DNA from: Stutzerimonas degradans
Lineage (GTDB): Bacteria; Pseudomonadota; Gammaproteobacteria; Pseudomonadales; Pseudomonadaceae
NCBI RefSeq assembly: GCF_024448505.1
Contig: NZ_JAMOHV010000001.1
Span: forward strand, 434,001 to 498,000
Reading direction: 5' to 3'
Length of the DNA: 64,000 nt
The notes under the pieces were generated by a model. That model did no database searches, was not told where the DNA came from, and saw only the letters and a list, made by a program, of their open reading frames with translations. Of this stretch, positions 18,331-28,595 are shown piece after piece. The position numbers and the translations under genes were made by a program. The stretch's first letter is position 1; every line of letters starts with the position of its first letter.

Positions 18331-18939
18331 ATGCGGACGCAGCGCTTTGGCTTTCCCTGGCAACTGCTGGTGGTGTTTCTTTTCTCCGGGCTGCTCAGCG
18401 GCTGCGGCATCAACAACATTCCGCAGTACGACGAGCAGGTGAAATCCGCCTGGGCGCAGGTGGAGAACCAGTACCAGCGCCGTGCCGACCTGATCCCCAA
18501 CCTGGTGGAGACGGTCAAGGGCTTCGCCCGCCAGGAGCAGGAAACCCTGACGGCGGTGATCGAGGCGCGAGCGAAGGCGACCTCGATTCAGGTAGACGCC
18601 AGCACCCTGGACAACCCCGAGCAGCTGCAGCAGTTCCAGCAGGCGCAGAACCAGCTGACCGGCGCGCTGAGCCGCCTGATGGTGGTGTCCGAGCGTTATC
18701 CGGAGCTGAAATCCAACCAGAACTTCCTCGCCCTGCAGTCGCAGCTCGAAGGCACCGAGAACCGCATCGCCGTGGCACGGCGTGACTTCATCGCCGCGGT
18801 AGAGCGCTACAACACCGAGATTCGCACCTTCCCGGGGCGCATCTGGCACACGCTGATGTACAGCGACATGCCGATCCGCGAGACCTTCGAGGCCACCGCC
18901 CAGAACGCCGAACAGGCGCCGCAAGTGAAATTCCAGTGA
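18331..18939 (+). CDS. lemA: LemA family lipoprotein
   Basis: Envelope protein of 202 residues. The N-terminus is a lipoprotein signal peptide with lipobox LLSGC at residues 21-25. The mature part has the LemA coiled-coil helices, including VKSAWAQVENQYQRRADLIPNLVETVKGF and the C-terminal VARRDFIAAVERYNT. The molecular function of LemA is not settled. An in-frame ATG at 18316 is possible, but the ATG at 18331 gives the better signal peptide. Its stop overlaps the GTG of the next gene, so it is coupled to the TPM-domain protein, a widespread pairing. Confidence 0.9.
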   Translation: MRTQRFGFPWQLLVVFLFSGLLSGCGINNIPQYDEQVKSAWAQVENQYQRRADLIPNLVETVKGFARQEQETLTAVIEARAKATSIQVDASTLDNPEQLQQFQQAQNQLTGALSRLMVVSERYPELKSNQNFLALQSQLEGTENRIAVARRDFIAAVERYNTEIRTFPGRIWHTLMYSDMPIRETFEATAQNAEQAPQVKFQ

Positions 18940-19682
18940 GATTCGCGCCGGCTCTGCTGCTCGGCCTGCTGTTCTGGGCGGCGGGCGTCGCTGCGCAGCA
19001 GCTGGCGTTGCCGGCGCTGAGCGGTCGCGTGGTGGATGGCGCCGAGCTGCTCGACGCCGCGACCGAGGCGCGCCTGACGGGCATGCTCGCCGCGCACGAG
19101 CAGGCCACCACCGAGCAGGTGGTGGTCGTGACCGTGCCGGACCTGCAGGGCCGCAGCATCGAGGAGTTCGGCGTGGCGCTGGGCCGCGCGTGGGGCATCG
19201 GTCAGCGCGGCGAGGACAACGGCGCGCTGCTGATCGTGGCGCGCGACGAGCGACGTGTGCGCATCGAGGTCGGCTACGGCCTGGAAGGGCGGCTGACCGA
19301 TGCGCAGTCTTCGCTGATCATCAACGGCATCATCGTGCCGGCCTTTCGCGAGGGCGATTTTGCCCGAGGCATAAGCGCGGGCGCCGAGGCGATGATCCAG
19401 GTGCTCGGCGGCGATCCGCTGCAAAGTGCGGCGCTGCGCCCGGCGATGCCGATGGGCTCACAGGAGCCGGGCGGCCTGGGCATCCTCGGTTTCTTCCTCA
19501 TGCTGGTGGCGATCTTCCTCATTGGTGGCGGTCGTGGCGGGCGCGGTGGTCGCCGTGCGCTGCTGCTCGGCGCGTTGCTGGGCGGTATGGGTCGCGGCGG
19601 CGGGGGCGGCTTCGGCGGCGGTGGAGGCTTTGGCGGGGGCGGCGGCGGCTTCGGCGGCGGCGGTGCCTCCGGTGGCTGGTAA
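18936..19682 (+). CDS. TPM-domain (YgcG-like) membrane protein with glycine-rich tail
   Basis: A 248-residue protein with a signal peptide (residues 1-21, ending AAGVAAQ) and a TPM domain (about residues 25-150; VVVVTVPDLQGRSIEEFGVALGRAWGIG, EVGYGLEGRLTD). One transmembrane helix follows near residues 180-200, and then an extreme glycine-rich tail ending GGASGGW. TPM proteins are linked to membrane protein maintenance; the exact activity is unclear. It starts at a GTG overlapping the lemA stop. A second TPM gene follows 18 bases after its stop. Confidence 0.88.
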   Translation: MRFAPALLLGLLFWAAGVAAQQLALPALSGRVVDGAELLDAATEARLTGMLAAHEQATTEQVVVVTVPDLQGRSIEEFGVALGRAWGIGQRGEDNGALLIVARDERRVRIEVGYGLEGRLTDAQSSLIINGIIVPAFREGDFARGISAGAEAMIQVLGGDPLQSAALRPAMPMGSQEPGGLGILGFFLMLVAIFLIGGGRGGRGGRRALLLGALLGGMGRGGGGGFGGGGGFGGGGGGFGGGGASGGW

Positions 19683-19700
19683 TCGAACGATGGACGCGCA

Positions 19701-20318
19701 ATGACCTTACTGAGCGAGAGCGAGCTACAACAGGTGGCCGCGGCGATCGAGCGCATCGAGCGCGACACCGATGCCGAGGTAGTGACCGTGCTGGCCGCGC
19801 AGGCCGACGACTACCGCTACATTCCGCTGCTCTGGGCCAGCCTGATTGCGTTGCTGCTGCCCGGCGCGCTGCTGTTCTTCGGCGGCTGGCTGAGTGCCTG
19901 GCAGCAGTTGCTGGCGCAATGGGCGACGTTCCTGGTGCTGGCCGTGGCGTTCCGCGCGCCGGCGCTGACCAGTCGGTTGATTCCGCGCGCGGTGCGCAAC
20001 TGGCGGGCCTGCAACCTGGCGCGGCGGCAGTTCATCGAGCTGAACCTGCATCACACCGAGGCCGATACCGGCGTGCTGATCTTCGTCAGCGAGGCGGAGC
20101 GCTATGTGGAGATTCTCGTCGACCGCGGCATCGCCAGCCGTATCGACAATGCCGCCTGGGAGACGATCGTCGCCGCCTTCACCGAACGGGTGAAGCAGGG
20201 CCGGGTGCTCGAGGGTTTCCTCGGCTGCATCGAGTCGGCCGGCGCGCTGCTGGCGCAGCATGTGCCGGCCACCCATGCACGCAACGAGCTGCCCAATCGG
20301 CTGGTGGTGCTGGACTAG
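19701..20318 (+). CDS. Second TPM-domain membrane protein
   Basis: A 205-residue relative of the preceding protein. An N-terminal helix, LLSESELQQVAAAIERIERDTDAEVVTVLA, begins the TPM fold. Two transmembrane helices near residues 40-85 interrupt it, and the rest of the domain (TGVLIFVSEAERYVEILVDRGI) follows. There is no cleavable signal peptide. The order lemA-TPM-TPM with overlaps or very short gaps indicates one operon. Function is not known beyond an envelope location. Confidence 0.85.
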   Translation: MTLLSESELQQVAAAIERIERDTDAEVVTVLAAQADDYRYIPLLWASLIALLLPGALLFFGGWLSAWQQLLAQWATFLVLAVAFRAPALTSRLIPRAVRNWRACNLARRQFIELNLHHTEADTGVLIFVSEAERYVEILVDRGIASRIDNAAWETIVAAFTERVKQGRVLEGFLGCIESAGALLAQHVPATHARNELPNRLVVLD

Positions 20319-20400
20319 CGGCGTTCGAGGGGGCCACCGCAGCCTTTGTCGCGATGGGCAAGGCTGCGCCGTTGCCCCCCTTCGACCCGGCACAGGGTGC

Positions 20401-20434
20401 GTAGGGTGGAAAACGCGCGCAGCGCTTTTCCACC
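20401..20434. repeat. Hairpin repeat, gaaaa-arm type
   Basis: gtagggtggaaaa ... ttttccacc with a cgcgcgcagcg centre. It lies between the convergent TPM gene and the FtsH-like gene, and may terminate both. Confidence 0.75.
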
Positions 20435-20467
20435 GAACTCGTTCCCGAGGCGCGCCTCGCGCCGGCC

Positions 20468-22435
<1,968 letters not shown>

Positions 22436-22854
22436 TTCACATCCAATCGGGGCAGGCCCGACGCGTCGATAAAAACACTGCCCGACAGGCAGACCACAGT
22501 TTTCTGATGCGGGCGAAACCCGCCGGCGCACAGCACGCTGTGCGTGCGGTCGCTAGCTTATGGATGCTGTTCTGTGCCAGACCGCTGGTCGGTTTTTAAT
22601 CAACCGCCAGCGGCGAGGATACGGCAAGCGAGGTCGCCCGGACCGTCACACGACGAACGGACGGCAGGTTTGCGACGAATGACAGGTCGCCGACGGAACC
22701 CTTTCGTGCGCGGGGAGCAGGCGCGTACGCGGGCCCGAGGCCTCTTCGGTTTATGCGATTGCACGCGGCGTTGCGGAATCTTTTGCCGATTTCGACTGCC
22801 TTAGTGGTTCGGCTTAATCATTGCCGTTCCGCTAGCTGTCGATTCGAGAGACCG
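22436..22854. other. Gene-free divergent region between the FtsH-like and FecR-like genes
   Basis: These 419 bases carry no convincing gene on either strand. The gap must hold both promoters. One perfect 7-bp hairpin, cgcacag-N4-ctgtgcg, lies at 22527-22544. A T-rich patch, ggtttttaatc, lies near 22592. Base composition is otherwise like the flanks. Confidence 0.6.
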
Positions 22855-23316
22855 ATGAACGATCCGCACCTGAAACTGTTGCGCTGCCTGGCCGGTTTGC
22901 CGGTGCTGTGGCTGGCCTGCGCCGCCGCAACCGACCTGCCCGAGCCCAGCGGGCATGTGGCTCGCGTCGAGGGCGCGGCCTATGTCAGCAGTCGCGGCTA
23001 TACCAATGCCGCCCGGGTCGGCCAGGCGATCATCCCCGGGGTAACGCTGAGCACCGGCGAAGGCGGCGCGCTGGGCGTGATCCTCAGCGACGGCAGCGTG
23101 CTGTCGTTCGGTCCGCACAGCGAACTGGTGCTTGACGACTACCGCTTCGCCCCGGCCGAGGATCAGTTGCGACTCGATGCGCGCCTGCAGCGCGGCACGT
23201 TGAATCTGCTCGCCGGCGATATTGCCCGTCTGGCACCGGGCGCCATTGCCGTGGATACCCCGGACGGTCGTGTGCGGCTGCACGGCGGCCAGATGCTGCT
23301 GAAGGTGGTCGAATGA
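22855..23316 (+). CDS. FecR-domain periplasmic protein
   Basis: A 153-residue exported protein. The N-terminus (MNDPHLKLLRCLAGLPVLWLACAAA) is a signal peptide. The rest is a FecR-like beta domain with the usual pattern: GHVARVEGAAYVSSRG, GQAIIPGVTLSTGEGG, and GVILSDGSVLSFGPHSELVLDDY. It lacks a sigma-factor-binding N-terminal helix, so it is not a classical FecR anti-sigma factor. It overlaps the OmpA-like lipoprotein gene by 4 bases. In other bacteria such FecR-OmpA pairs are often followed by a CHASE2 sensor or cyclase gene; none is here. Confidence 0.82.
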   Translation: MNDPHLKLLRCLAGLPVLWLACAAATDLPEPSGHVARVEGAAYVSSRGYTNAARVGQAIIPGVTLSTGEGGALGVILSDGSVLSFGPHSELVLDDYRFAPAEDQLRLDARLQRGTLNLLAGDIARLAPGAIAVDTPDGRVRLHGGQMLLKVVE

Positions 23317-23879
23317 GAGCCGGCTGGCGCGGCTGGGCCGTGGTGTTGCTGGCGGCGGCGCTCGCCGGTTGCAGCGGGCGCTCCTACGTGATGCTGCCTG
23401 GCGCCGGCAGCGTGGCGCTCGACGATCAGGAGCCACCGCAGCTGACCCAGGCCGGACAGGGCATGACGCTGGGCGATGCGCGCCCGTTCAGTGTGAGCGC
23501 GTTGCGCCGCGAGCGGGATTTCGAGCGGACGCTGGCGGCGCAACCGGCATTGCCGGAACGCCACATGCTCCAGCTACGCGCCGACGGCCAACCCGACGCC
23601 GCCGCCGAGGCGATCGTGCAGCAGGTACTGGAAGCCGTGCGCCGTCGCGATTACCCGGTGGTTACGGTGATCGGCCATACCGATACGCTCGGCGCCGAGG
23701 CGGCCAATGTGCGGGTCGGCCTGCGTCGCGCGCAGGCGGTTGCCGAGCTTTTGAAGGCCCGGGGGCTGGAGACGATGGAGTTGCGGGTGACCAGTCACGG
23801 CGAGCGCAATCTGCTGGTGGCGACGCCGGATGCGACCGCCGAGCCGCGTAATCGCCGGGTCGAGGTGCTGATTCGCTGA
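23313..23879 (+). CDS. OmpA-family peptidoglycan-binding lipoprotein
   Basis: A 188-residue envelope protein. A lipoprotein signal peptide ends in LAGC at residues 19-22. The C-terminal OmpA domain (about residues 85-188) has VVTVIGHTDTLGAEAANVRVGLRRAQAV and ends with AEPRNRRVEVLIR, where the conserved Asp and Arg residues contact peptidoglycan. It probably tethers the outer membrane to the wall. It is translationally coupled to the FecR-like gene upstream. Confidence 0.88.
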   Translation: MRAGWRGWAVVLLAAALAGCSGRSYVMLPGAGSVALDDQEPPQLTQAGQGMTLGDARPFSVSALRRERDFERTLAAQPALPERHMLQLRADGQPDAAAEAIVQQVLEAVRRRDYPVVTVIGHTDTLGAEAANVRVGLRRAQAVAELLKARGLETMELRVTSHGERNLLVATPDATAEPRNRRVEVLIR

Positions 23880-23903
23880 GCGCGGTCCGCGCTGAGGGAA
23901 GGA

Positions 23904-23926
23904 GGCGCACCGGCTGGCGGTGCGCC
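23904..23926. terminator. Hairpin between convergent OmpA-like and ridA genes
   Basis: The arms ggcgcacc and ggtgcgcc frame a 7-base loop in the 54-base gap between the two stop codons. It is likely a bidirectional terminator, although no T-run is present. Confidence 0.5.
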
Positions 23927-23933
23927 CAGCAGG

Positions 23934-24314
23934 TCAGTCGATGACCAGGATCGCGTCCATTTCCACTTGCGAACCTTTCGGCAGCGCAGCAATGCCGATG
24001 GCGGCGCGCGCCGGATAAGGCTGCTGGAAGTAACGGCCCATTACCTCGTTGACGGTCGCGAAGTTGCCCAGATCAGTGAGGAAGATGTTGAGCTTGACGA
24101 CATCCTTCAGCGAACCGCCAGCGGCTTCGGCCACGGCCTTGAGGTTCTCGAAAACCTGCACGGCCTGGGCTTCGAAGCCCTCGACCAGTTCCATTGTCTT
24201 GGGGTCCAGCGGAATCTGACCAGACAGGTAAACGATATTGCCGGCCTTGATCGCCTGGGAGTAGGTGCCGATGGCAGCGGGGGCCTTGTCGGTGTTGATG
24301 ACGGTCTTGCTCAT
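23934..24314 (-). CDS. ridA: RidA enamine/imine deaminase
   Basis: RidA hydrolyses reactive enamine and imine intermediates such as 2-aminoacrylate, protecting PLP enzymes. The 126 residues match the family. The C-terminal signature [22 protein letters not shown] contains the substrate-binding arginine and the conserved Glu. The N-terminal [20 protein letters not shown] is diagnostic. It lies downstream of spoT on the same strand, 116 bases away, the usual pseudomonad position. Confidence 0.95.
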   Translation of the reverse strand: MSKTVINTDKAPAAIGTYSQAIKAGNIVYLSGQIPLDPKTMELVEGFEAQAVQVFENLKAVAEAAGGSLKDVVKLNIFLTDLGNFATVNEVMGRYFQQPYPARAAIGIAALPKGSQVEMDAILVID

Positions 24315-24430
24315 GGAAACTCCTCTGCGGAATTGGCAATTGGCCGGTCAGCATAATGACTTGTGACAACCGCAGCCACCGCCGGCGATGAGGTGCGAGG
24401 TGGCGGCCCCGTTGTCTTGCGGGGCGAAAT

Positions 24431-26539
24431 TCAGGCCCTGAGTCGCGTGATCCGGGTGACACCCTTGATCGCACGCAGCTTCTTGATCACCCGTGCGAGG
24501 TGCACGCGATCATGCACGCTGACCACCAGCTGGACCACGCTGACACGCCCGTCACGCTCGTCCATGCCGATCTTCTCGATGTTGCCGTCGGCGGCGTTGA
24601 CGCTGCCGGCGAGCAGGGCGATCAGGCCGCGCTGGTGCTCCAGCTCGATCCGCAGCTCGACGTTGAATTCGCCGGTGACGTCCTTGGCCCAGGACAGCTG
24701 GATGCATTTGTCCGGGTTGTGACGGAATTCGGCAATGTTCCGGCAGGTGTCCAGGTGCACCACCATGCCCTTGCCGGCGGACAGGTGGCCGACGATGGGG
24801 TCGCCCGGGATCGGCGTGCAGCACTTGGCGTAGCTGAGCACCAGACCCTCGGTGCCGCGAATCGCCAGCGGGCCTTCGGCGCTGGGGGCCTGCTCGCCGT
24901 CGCTGGCCAGCAGGCGCCGGGCGATCACGTAGGCCATGCGATTGCCCAGGCCGATGTCCTCGAGCAGGTCCTCGATGAATTCGACGTGGTACTCGGCGAG
25001 AACCTGGCGGATGCGTTCGGCGCTGATCTTGTCCAGGCTGGTCTCGAAGCCGGTGAGTGCCTTGTTCAGCAGCCGTTCGCCGAGGCTGATGGATTCCGAG
25101 CGACGCTGGAGTTTGAGCGCATGGCGGATATGGGTGCGCGCCTTGCCGGTGACCACGAAGTTCAGCCAGGCCGGATTCGGCCGTGCGCCCGGCGCGGTCA
25201 CAATTTCCACCGTCGAGCCGCTTTCCAGCGCCTGCGACAGCGGCGCCAGGCGCCGGTTGACGCGGCAGGCGATGCAAGTGTTGCCGACGTCGGTGTGCAC
25301 CGCGTAGGCGAAGTCCACCGCGGTGGAGCCCTTGGGCAGCTCCATGATGCGGCCCTTGGGCGTGAAGACGTAGACCTCGTCCGGGAACAGGTCGATCTTC
25401 ACGCTCTCGATGAATTCCAGCGAGTTGCCGGCGCGCTGCTGCAGTTCCAGCACGCCCTTGACCCACTGCCGGGCGCGGGCATGGGTACCCTTGGGCACGT
25501 CGTTCTCGTCGGATTTGTACAGCCAGTGCGCGGCAATGCCGTTGTTGGCCATCTCTTCCATCTCGCGGGTGCGGATCTGGATTTCGATGGGCACGCCGTG
25601 CATGCCGAACAGCGTGGTGTGCAGCGACTGGTAGCCGTTGGCCTTGGGAATCGCGATGTAATCCTTGAAGCGGCCGGGCAGCGGCTTGTACAGGCTGTGC
25701 ACGGCGCCGAGCACGCGGTAACAGGTGTCGACCTTGTCGACCACGATGCGGAAGGCATAGACGTCCATGATCTCGTTGAACGCCTTGCGCTTGCCGCGCA
25801 TCTTCTTGTAGATGCTGAACAGGTGCTTCTCGCGGCCCACCACCTCGCCTTCCAGGCTGTCGCGCGCGAGGCAGTGAATCAATGACTGCTCGATCTTTTC
25901 GACGATCTCGTTGCGGTTGCCGCGAGCACGCCGCACCGCAGCACGGATGCGCTCGGAGCGCATCGGGTGCATGGCCTTGAAGCCGAGGTCCTCGAACTCC
26001 ACGCGCATCGAGTGCATGCCCAGGCGGTTGGCGATGGGCGCGTAGATTTCCAGGGTTTCCTTGGCGATGCGTCGGCGTTTCTCGCCGGCCAGCACTTCCA
26101 AGGTGCGCATGTTGTGCAGGCGATCGGCGAGCTTGACCAGGATCACGCGAATGTCGCGCGCCATGGCCATGGCCATCTTCTGGAAGTTCTCGGCCTGCGC
26201 TTCGGCCTTGGTCTCGAAGTTCATCTGGGTCAGCTTGCTGACCCCGTCGACCAGTTCGGCGACGGTTTCGCCGAACTGCGCAACCAGCGCTTCCTTGGGA
26301 ATGCCGGTGTCCTCGATGACGTCGTGCAGCATCGCGGCCATCAGGCTCTGATGGTCCATGTGCATGTCGGCGAGGATGTTGGCTACCGCGAGTGGATGGG
26401 TGACGTAGGCTTCACCGCTGCGCCGGCGCTGCCCGTCGTGGGCCTGCTCGGCGTAGAAGTAGGCGCGGCGAACCAGGTTGACCTGGTCCGGGCCGAGGTA
26501 GGTCGACAGGCGATCGGCAAGCGTATCTATGGCTGGCAA
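24431..26539 (-). CDS. spoT: Bifunctional (p)ppGpp synthetase/hydrolase SpoT
   Basis: Controls the stringent response alarmone ppGpp. In order: an HD hydrolase domain (residues 25-180; MLHDVIEDTG carries the catalytic HD pair), a RelA/SpoT synthetase domain (about residues 235-350), a TGS domain (near residues 385-445), and a C-terminal ACT domain. The synthetase loop reads RFKD, the RXKD form found in bifunctional enzymes. The length of 702 residues is normal. Translation starts at a TTG at 26539, chosen because aaggag lies 7 bases upstream and MPAIDTLADRLS matches known N-termini. rpoZ lies 60 bases upstream in the same direction. Confidence 0.96.
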   Translation of the reverse strand: MPAIDTLADRLSTYLGPDQVNLVRRAYFYAEQAHDGQRRRSGEAYVTHPLAVANILADMHMDHQSLMAAMLHDVIEDTGIPKEALVAQFGETVAELVDGVSKLTQMNFETKAEAQAENFQKMAMAMARDIRVILVKLADRLHNMRTLEVLAGEKRRRIAKETLEIYAPIANRLGMHSMRVEFEDLGFKAMHPMRSERIRAAVRRARGNRNEIVEKIEQSLIHCLARDSLEGEVVGREKHLFSIYKKMRGKRKAFNEIMDVYAFRIVVDKVDTCYRVLGAVHSLYKPLPGRFKDYIAIPKANGYQSLHTTLFGMHGVPIEIQIRTREMEEMANNGIAAHWLYKSDENDVPKGTHARARQWVKGVLELQQRAGNSLEFIESVKIDLFPDEVYVFTPKGRIMELPKGSTAVDFAYAVHTDVGNTCIACRVNRRLAPLSQALESGSTVEIVTAPGARPNPAWLNFVVTGKARTHIRHALKLQRRSESISLGERLLNKALTGFETSLDKISAERIRQVLAEYHVEFIEDLLEDIGLGNRMAYVIARRLLASDGEQAPSAEGPLAIRGTEGLVLSYAKCCTPIPGDPIVGHLSAGKGMVVHLDTCRNIAEFRHNPDKCIQLSWAKDVTGEFNVELRIELEHQRGLIALLAGSVNAADGNIEKIGMDERDGRVSVVQLVVSVHDRVHLARVIKKLRAIKGVTRITRLRA

Positions 26540-26599
26540 GGCTGTGCTCCTTGCCGGCGCAATGTAGGCTCGGCGATTCGACTTCGACCTGGCATTTAA

Positions 26600-26863
26600 T
26601 CAGATGGCCTCGTTGGGCTCTTCCTCATACTGGATGAAGAGCGGTTCGTCGTCGACGATTTCATCCTGTGCAATGACATCGTAGTCGACCAGGCCGGAAG
26701 CGATCTCGCGCAGGGCGACGACGGTCGGCTTGTCGTTTTCCCAGGCCACCTTCGGCTCTTTGCCGCCGGTCGCCAGCTGGCGCGAACGCTTGGTGGCCAG
26801 CATGACCAGCTCGAAGCGGTTATCGACGTTGTCCAGGCAATCTTCAACGGTAACGCGGGCCAT
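26600..26863 (-). CDS. rpoZ: RNA polymerase omega subunit
   Basis: Omega helps assemble RNA polymerase and forms part of a ppGpp site. The 87 residues begin [30 protein letters not shown], split across the conserved N-terminal helix, and have an acidic C-terminus. The ATG at 26863 matches the family; an in-frame ATG 18 bases upstream would add an atypical hexapeptide. It is co-directional with spoT, the classical rpoZ-spoT pair. The gene upstream is not gmk, which normally precedes rpoZ in gammaproteobacteria. Confidence 0.96.
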   Translation of the reverse strand: MARVTVEDCLDNVDNRFELVMLATKRSRQLATGGKEPKVAWENDKPTVVALREIASGLVDYDVIAQDEIVDDEPLFIQYEEEPNEAI

Positions 26864-26996
26864 GGTGTTCCTCGTGTGCAATAGCGGTATAGCGGGCCCG
26901 GATGGGCGAGCGGACGGAATAGTCTAAAAAATCACCAGCGCGAATGGAAGCGCTGTTTGGGCGTGGGAGCGGGCGCGGATGCCCGTCGGCGCACGC

Positions 26997-27740
26997 TCAA
27001 AGGTATTCCGGCTTGAGAATGCCCTGGAGTTGCGCATGCGGAATGAACAGCTCCGGATGACCGCTGGAGTAAGGCGCGATGCTGTAGACGTCATACTTGA
27101 GCAGCACGCTGTCCTTGAGCAGGGCGATATGCGCGGTCTGCTGGAACGGCCACTGCTCGCGGAAGTCGGAGTTCTGTGCTTGGTCGTTCTGCGTCAACCA
27201 GCGCTGATGGGCCTGGCGGGCGGCGCGCCAGAAGTTGCCTTCCTGACCGGGGATGAGCAGGTCTTCCAGGCGCAGTTCGCGGTCCCGTGCGCTGTCGTAA
27301 TTGATGAAGCCACGCCCCGGCATGCCGTGTGCGCCACCGGTATAGAGGTAGCTGGACAGCTCGATCACGGTGATGTCGCCATGCTGCTCGCGCACCTTGG
27401 CCTGCAGATAGCTGGCCCAGCCGGGCTCGGCGTCGCGCAGGAACTTGGTTTGATAAGCCTGCAGCGACTCCGGCAGCCGTGCATCGGGTGCGTTGAGCGT
27501 CATGCGGCGCAGGCGCTCGTCGATCAGCCGGTCGAGCTGCGACTCATCGGCAAAGTGCAGCGTGTCGATATTGACCAGCGGGCAATCCTCGCCGTCGCAA
27601 CCGTGCGGTCGTTCCTCGGTGAGGCGCTGCGTGGCCTGTGGCGCGTGTTGCAACGGATTGTGCTGGCAGGCGCCGAGCAACAGCAGGCTGGCCAGCAGGG
27701 CGTAGACGGGAAAGCGTGCGGTAGAGGTCGGATGGCTCAT
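26997..27740 (-). CDS. DUF3298/RsiV-like lipoprotein
   Basis: A 247-residue exported protein. The signal peptide ends in lipobox LLGAC near residue 24, so it should be a lipoprotein. The mature domain has the DUF3298/DUF4163 pattern seen in RsiV-type proteins: ELSSYLYTGGAHGMPGRGFINYDSARDREL, then LEDLLIPGQEG, and near the end VYSIAPYSSGHPELFIPH. Function is unknown. The start at 27740 (MSHPTSTARF) is chosen because it gives a clean signal peptide. It lies upstream of rpoZ in the same direction, separated by 133 bases, and is probably a separate unit. Confidence 0.82.
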   Translation of the reverse strand: MSHPTSTARFPVYALLASLLLLGACQHNPLQHAPQATQRLTEERPHGCDGEDCPLVNIDTLHFADESQLDRLIDERLRRMTLNAPDARLPESLQAYQTKFLRDAEPGWASYLQAKVREQHGDITVIELSSYLYTGGAHGMPGRGFINYDSARDRELRLEDLLIPGQEGNFWRAARQAHQRWLTQNDQAQNSDFREQWPFQQTAHIALLKDSVLLKYDVYSIAPYSSGHPELFIPHAQLQGILKPEYL

Positions 27741-27977
27741 GGTTCGCCTGTCGGGGTGAGGTGCCGTTTCGAGTTCATTGGGTGTCTGAAGTTCGCCGTG
27801 AGCGGATCCGGCCGCCTTGCGTCGGTCAGCTGAGGGCTGCGGCCGTATCGGCGGCGCGCTAGGATGATCATGGAGACGGCTCACGATGTGCGGCTGTAGT
27901 CATGCCAGTGCCGGCGCAGTGCGGATCATGTCAGACGCTGCGCGGGTACGGCCCAACCGAATGTGAGTGATGTCCAG

Positions 27978-28595
27978 ATGAGCGAGACTTTCAAGCCCGG
28001 CCCGGATGATGTCCAGATCCTGCGACGCGAGCAATGCTTCAGCGGTTTTTACCGCCTGGAGCGCCTGCACCTGCGTCATCGTCAGTTCAATGGTGCGATG
28101 GGCGCGGAGCTGAGTCGCGAGCTGTTCGTGCGTCATGATGCGGTGTGCGTGCTGCCCTACGATCCGTGCCTGGACCGGGTGGTGCTGATCGAGCAGTTCC
28201 GCGTCGGCGCGCTGGGCAAGGCGAGCAATCCGTGGTTGATCGAGCTGGTCGCCGGGCTGATCGATACGGATGAACAGCCCGAGGAGGTGGCGCGCCGCGA
28301 GGCTATCGAGGAGGCCGGGTTGGAGCTGGGCGAGCTGTGGCCGGTGACCCGCTACTTTCCCTCGCCGGGCGGCAGCGACGAGCAGGTCCACCTGTTTGTC
28401 GGTCGGTGCGACAGCCAGAACGCCGAGGGCGTATTCGGCCTGGCCGAGGAGGGCGAGGACATTCGCGTGCATGTCTGGACGCTGCAGCAGGCGCTGCAGG
28501 CCGTGCGTGACGGGCGCATCGACAACGCGGCGAGCATCATCGCCCTGCAATGGCTGGCGCTGAACCGTGACGATGTGCGGGGAGCCTGGCGATGA
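27978..28595 (+). CDS. nudF: ADP-ribose pyrophosphatase NudF
   Basis: Nudix hydrolase that cleaves ADP-ribose to AMP and ribose-5-phosphate. The Nudix box is complete: GLIDTDEQ followed by PEEVARREAIEEAGLEL near residues 95-118. A downstream proline-containing stretch, FPSPGGSDEQVHLFVG, is typical of the ADP-ribose subfamily. An upstream GTG at 27963 is possible, but the ATG at 27978 fits better and gives 205 residues. It overlaps the next gene by 4 bases and leads a run of co-directional genes through parC. Confidence 0.93.
   Translation: MSETFKPGPDDVQILRREQCFSGFYRLERLHLRHRQFNGAMGAELSRELFVRHDAVCVLPYDPCLDRVVLIEQFRVGALGKASNPWLIELVAGLIDTDEQPEEVARREAIEEAGLELGELWPVTRYFPSPGGSDEQVHLFVGRCDSQNAEGVFGLAEEGEDIRVHVWTLQQALQAVRDGRIDNAASIIALQWLALNRDDVRGAWR

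Noticed and set aside
19600..19682. Glycine-codon rich run at the end of the first TPM gene as a possible microsatellite or frameshift scar.
   Set aside because: The frame is open to a normal stop, and glycine-rich tails are common in this family.
24500..25885. Long plus-strand open frame opposite spoT.
   Set aside because: spoT is complete with conserved domains; this frame is an antisense artefact.
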